Source: Arthrobacter sp. Soc17.1.1.1
Lineage (GTDB): Bacteria > Actinomycetota > Actinomycetes > Actinomycetales > Micrococcaceae
Reading direction: 5' to 3'
DNA: 64,000 nucleotides
Assembly: GCF_036867195.1 (NCBI RefSeq)
Contig: NZ_JBAJII010000001.1
Location: 3,038,001 to 3,102,000 of the forward strand
In this document: positions 62,136 to 64,000 of the stretch, piece after piece
How the letters are laid out: every line of letters starts with the position of its first letter
Numbering within the stretch: position 1 is the stretch's first letter
Notes under the pieces: generated by a model
Told to the model about the DNA's origin: nothing
Database searches by the model: none
The model's input: only the letters and a program-made list of their open reading frames with translations
Made by a program: the position numbers and the translations under genes

Positions 62136-62966
62136 TCAGCGGAAACGCGGCGCCCGCTTCTCCCTGAATGCTTCCAGGCCCTCGCGGTAGTCGTCCGAGG
62201 CACCGAGCACGCCCTGGATGTCGTTCTCCCCCCGGATGGCGTCCCACAGGCCGAGGCGCTCGTCCCGGATCCGGCCGACGAGCTGCTTCGAGGCGACGAA
62301 CGCCTGCAGCGGACCGCTCGCAGCGCGCCTGGCCTTCGATCGCGTGAGGTCCAGCAGGTCCGCCGCGGGGACGGCCCGGCTGAACAGGCCTCCCGCGACG
62401 GCCTCCGCGCCGCTCATGAGGTCCCCCGTGTACATGAGGTCGAGGGCGCGGTGCGGGCCCAGCCGCTCGGTGAACAGCCAGTGCCCGCCCGAGTCGAGGA
62501 CGAGCCCCAGGTTGGCGAAGGGCGAGCCGATCTTGGCGTCCTCCGCCACGTACACGACGTCCGTCGCGAGGAGCAGGCCGAGTCCGACGCCGAGGCACGC
62601 ACCCTGGGCGGCGGCGAAGGTGGGCGCGGGGAAGTCGGCCATCGTCCGCAGCAGGGGTGTCAGCACCCCAGCCAGGAAGCCGTGGGCGTCGTCGGACCCC
62701 GGCGTGATGGAGCCGAGGTCCCGGCCGGCGCAGAAGGCCCGGCCCTCGCCGCGCAGCACGAGGGCCCGGACGGTCCCCTCGCGGACGCCGGCAGCCGCTT
62801 CGGCGTACACCGCGGCGAGATCGGTGAGCGCCTGCCCGTCCACGGCGTTGAGCCGGTACGGGGCGGCCAGGACCACCTCGGCGATGCCGTCCGCGATGTC
62901 CAGCCGGACCATGCCGGAGGCAGCATCGGCGCCCGACGACGCCGGATTCTCGGATTGTGCGGACAT
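62136..62966 (-). CDS. Enoyl-CoA hydratase/isomerase (PaaG-like)
   Basis: A 276-residue crotonase. The oxyanion-hole loop is GEGRAFCAGRDLGS and the second is QGACLGVGLGLLLATDVVYVAEDAKIGSPFANLGL. The C terminus is the usual trimer helix region. It sits 9 nt downstream of paaE, so PaaG (the isomerase of phenylacetate degradation) is the likely identity. Confidence 0.82.
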   Translation of the reverse strand: MSAQSENPASSGADAASGMVRLDIADGIAEVVLAAPYRLNAVDGQALTDLAAVYAEAAAGVREGTVRALVLRGEGRAFCAGRDLGSITPGSDDAHGFLAGVLTPLLRTMADFPAPTFAAAQGACLGVGLGLLLATDVVYVAEDAKIGSPFANLGLVLDSGGHWLFTERLGPHRALDLMYTGDLMSGAEAVAGGLFSRAVPAADLLDLTRSKARRAASGPLQAFVASKQLVGRIRDERLGLWDAIRGENDIQGVLGASDDYREGLEAFREKRAPRFR

Positions 62967-62975
62967 CAGGCGCTC

Positions 62976-64000
62976 CTAGGCGTCGTAGTCGACCGTGACG
63001 GTGTCGCTGGTCGGGTGGGCCTGGCAGGTGAGGACGAAGCCGGCCGCCACCTCGTCGGGCTCCAGGGCGTAGTTCTCCTCCATCGCCACGGACCCCTCGA
63101 CCACCTTCGCACGGCACGTCCCGCACACTCCCCCGGCGCAGGCGAACGGCACGTCGGGGCGCACCCGCAGCGCGGCGTTGAGGATCGATTCGCGCGCATG
63201 CGTCGGGCTCTGCACGGACCCCTGGAGTCCGTCGAGGTTGAAGGAGATGGTGTAGTTCTCGCCGGCGGCGTCGGTCACGACCGGCCGGCCGATGCTTCCT
63301 TCGGGCCGGGCCGGCTCGCCGGTGGTGAACAGCTCGAACCGTACCGCGTCCGCGGGTACGCCGCGCTCGGCCAGGAAGTCCCGGCACAGCTGCACGAGCT
63401 CGAACGGGCCGCAGAGGAACCACTCGTCCACCCGGTCGGTCGCGATGACCGTGCCGAGCAGCTGCTCGAGCTTCCCGGCGTCGATCCGGCCCGAGAGCAA
63501 CGGCGAGATGCGCTGTTCGCGGGACAGGACGTGGTGCACCGCGAAGCGGGAGGGGTAGCGGTCCTTCAGGTCCGCGAGCTCCTCCAGGAACATGACGTCC
63601 ATGGCGGCCCGGTTGGCGTAGACGAGGTCGAACCGGACGTTCGGGCCGCTCCCGAGCATGGCCCGGGCGATCGAGATGACCGGCGTGATGCCGGATCCGG
63701 CAGCGACGGCCACGAGTGAGACGGCCTGCTGCCCCGGCGTCGTGCGGGGTGTGAACTGGCCGAGCGGGCTCATCACGTCGAGGGTGTCCCCGGCCTTGAG
63801 GGACTCATTGGCCCAGGTGGAGAAGACCCCGCCGAGATCGCGCTTGACCGCGACCCGCAGTTCACCCGGACGCGGATCGGCACAGATCGAGTAGCTCCGC
63901 CGCACCTCCTTCGGCTCGCCGTCGATCTCGAGCCTAGTGCGCAGCGCGACGTACTGCCCCGGGAGGTAGTCGTACCTGTCCTGCAGGTCGGCGGGTACGT
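62976..64000 (-). CDS. paaE: Phenylacetyl-CoA epoxidase reductase subunit PaaE, 3' part
   Basis: A reductase that runs off the right edge, with 340 or so codons visible. FAD/FMN motif RRSYSICADP; NAD domain motif AAGSGITPVISIARAML; and a C-terminal plant-type 2Fe-2S domain with CAGGVCGTC and the last Cys in LTCQAHP. It passes electrons from NADPH to the PaaABCD oxygenase, which is expected just upstream (right of the window). Confidence 0.87.
   Translation of the reverse strand, partial: VPADLQDRYDYLPGQYVALRTRLEIDGEPKEVRRSYSICADPRPGELRVAVKRDLGGVFSTWANESLKAGDTLDVMSPLGQFTPRTTPGQQAVSLVAVAAGSGITPVISIARAMLGSGPNVRFDLVYANRAAMDVMFLEELADLKDRYPSRFAVHHVLSREQRISPLLSGRIDAGKLEQLLGTVIATDRVDEWFLCGPFELVQLCRDFLAERGVPADAVRFELFTTGEPARPEGSIGRPVVTDAAGENYTISFNLDGLQGSVQSPTHARESILNAALRVRPDVPFACAGGVCGTCRAKVVEGSVAMEENYALEPDEVAAGFVLTCQAHPTSDTVTVDYDA

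Overview
The window is high-GC DNA (about 70% by eye) with GTG and even TTG starts, tight 1-4 nt gene overlaps, and full-length actinobacterial protein families. These include a MenJ/MenG/polyprenyl synthase cluster, a DUF222/HNH protein under a LexA-type box, UvrA-like and PhoX proteins, Bkd dehydrogenase and Paa genes. Together they suggest a soil-type Micrococcaceae chromosome (Arthrobacter-like). I saw no rRNA or tRNA gene, no transposase and no CRISPR array.

Layout. 1-2.1 kb: 5' end of an aldehyde dehydrogenase divergent from a PucR regulator. 2.2-5.2 kb: two convergent sensor histidine kinases without response regulators. 5.4-8.1 kb: an esterase, a TRIC-type channel, a small acidic protein and a HIT protein. 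8.1-21.6 kb: menaquinone genes (polyprenyl diphosphate synthase, menJ, menG, menF, menD, menC), interrupted by an amino-acid ABC importer, a PhoX phosphatase and a PuuD-like amidotransferase. 21.7-27.6 kb: PAP2 phosphatase, zinc alcohol dehydrogenase, MFS transporter, and an operon of a heme-less molybdopterin oxidoreductase, an FNR-type reductase and a small DUF6510-type zinc-ribbon protein. 27.6-36.4 kb: an SOS-type DUF222/HNH gene, a four-gene overlapping operon with two crcB genes, two acetyltransferases, an epimerase-like protein, a DUF1772 protein and a small kinase.

36.5-48.5 kb is a carbohydrate region: aldose epimerase, GH51 arabinofuranosidase, a sugar ABC importer and a LacI regulator with matching palindromes, followed by an alditol oxidase and a mannitol dehydrogenase fused to a HAD phosphatase. 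This fits uptake of arabinose-containing oligosaccharides and oxidation of the derived sugars and polyols. 48.6-53.2 kb: a YczE/MocR divergent pair and a class II UvrA-like ATPase. 53.5-55.7 kb: a CHRD surface protein followed by decaying DNA with an RhtA/EamA pseudogene. 56.5-60.4 kb: bkdABC-type 2-oxoacid dehydrogenase divergent from an Lrp regulator. 61-64 kb: an FMN reductase, an enoyl-CoA hydratase and the 3' part of paaE.

The strongest unexplained pattern is the number of tandem-repeat arrays. Five are in frame and unit lengths are multiples of 3 (9, 15 or 18 bp); they sit inside genes at linkers or termini (PucR, MenD, DUF222/HNH, CrcB, DUF1772). Three long-unit arrays (40, 84 and 42 bp) sit exactly between convergent gene pairs. 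Other candidates for novelty are the dehydrogenase-HAD fusion, the molybdopterin/FNR/DUF6510 operon, and a duplicated structured leader element near the CHRD gene.
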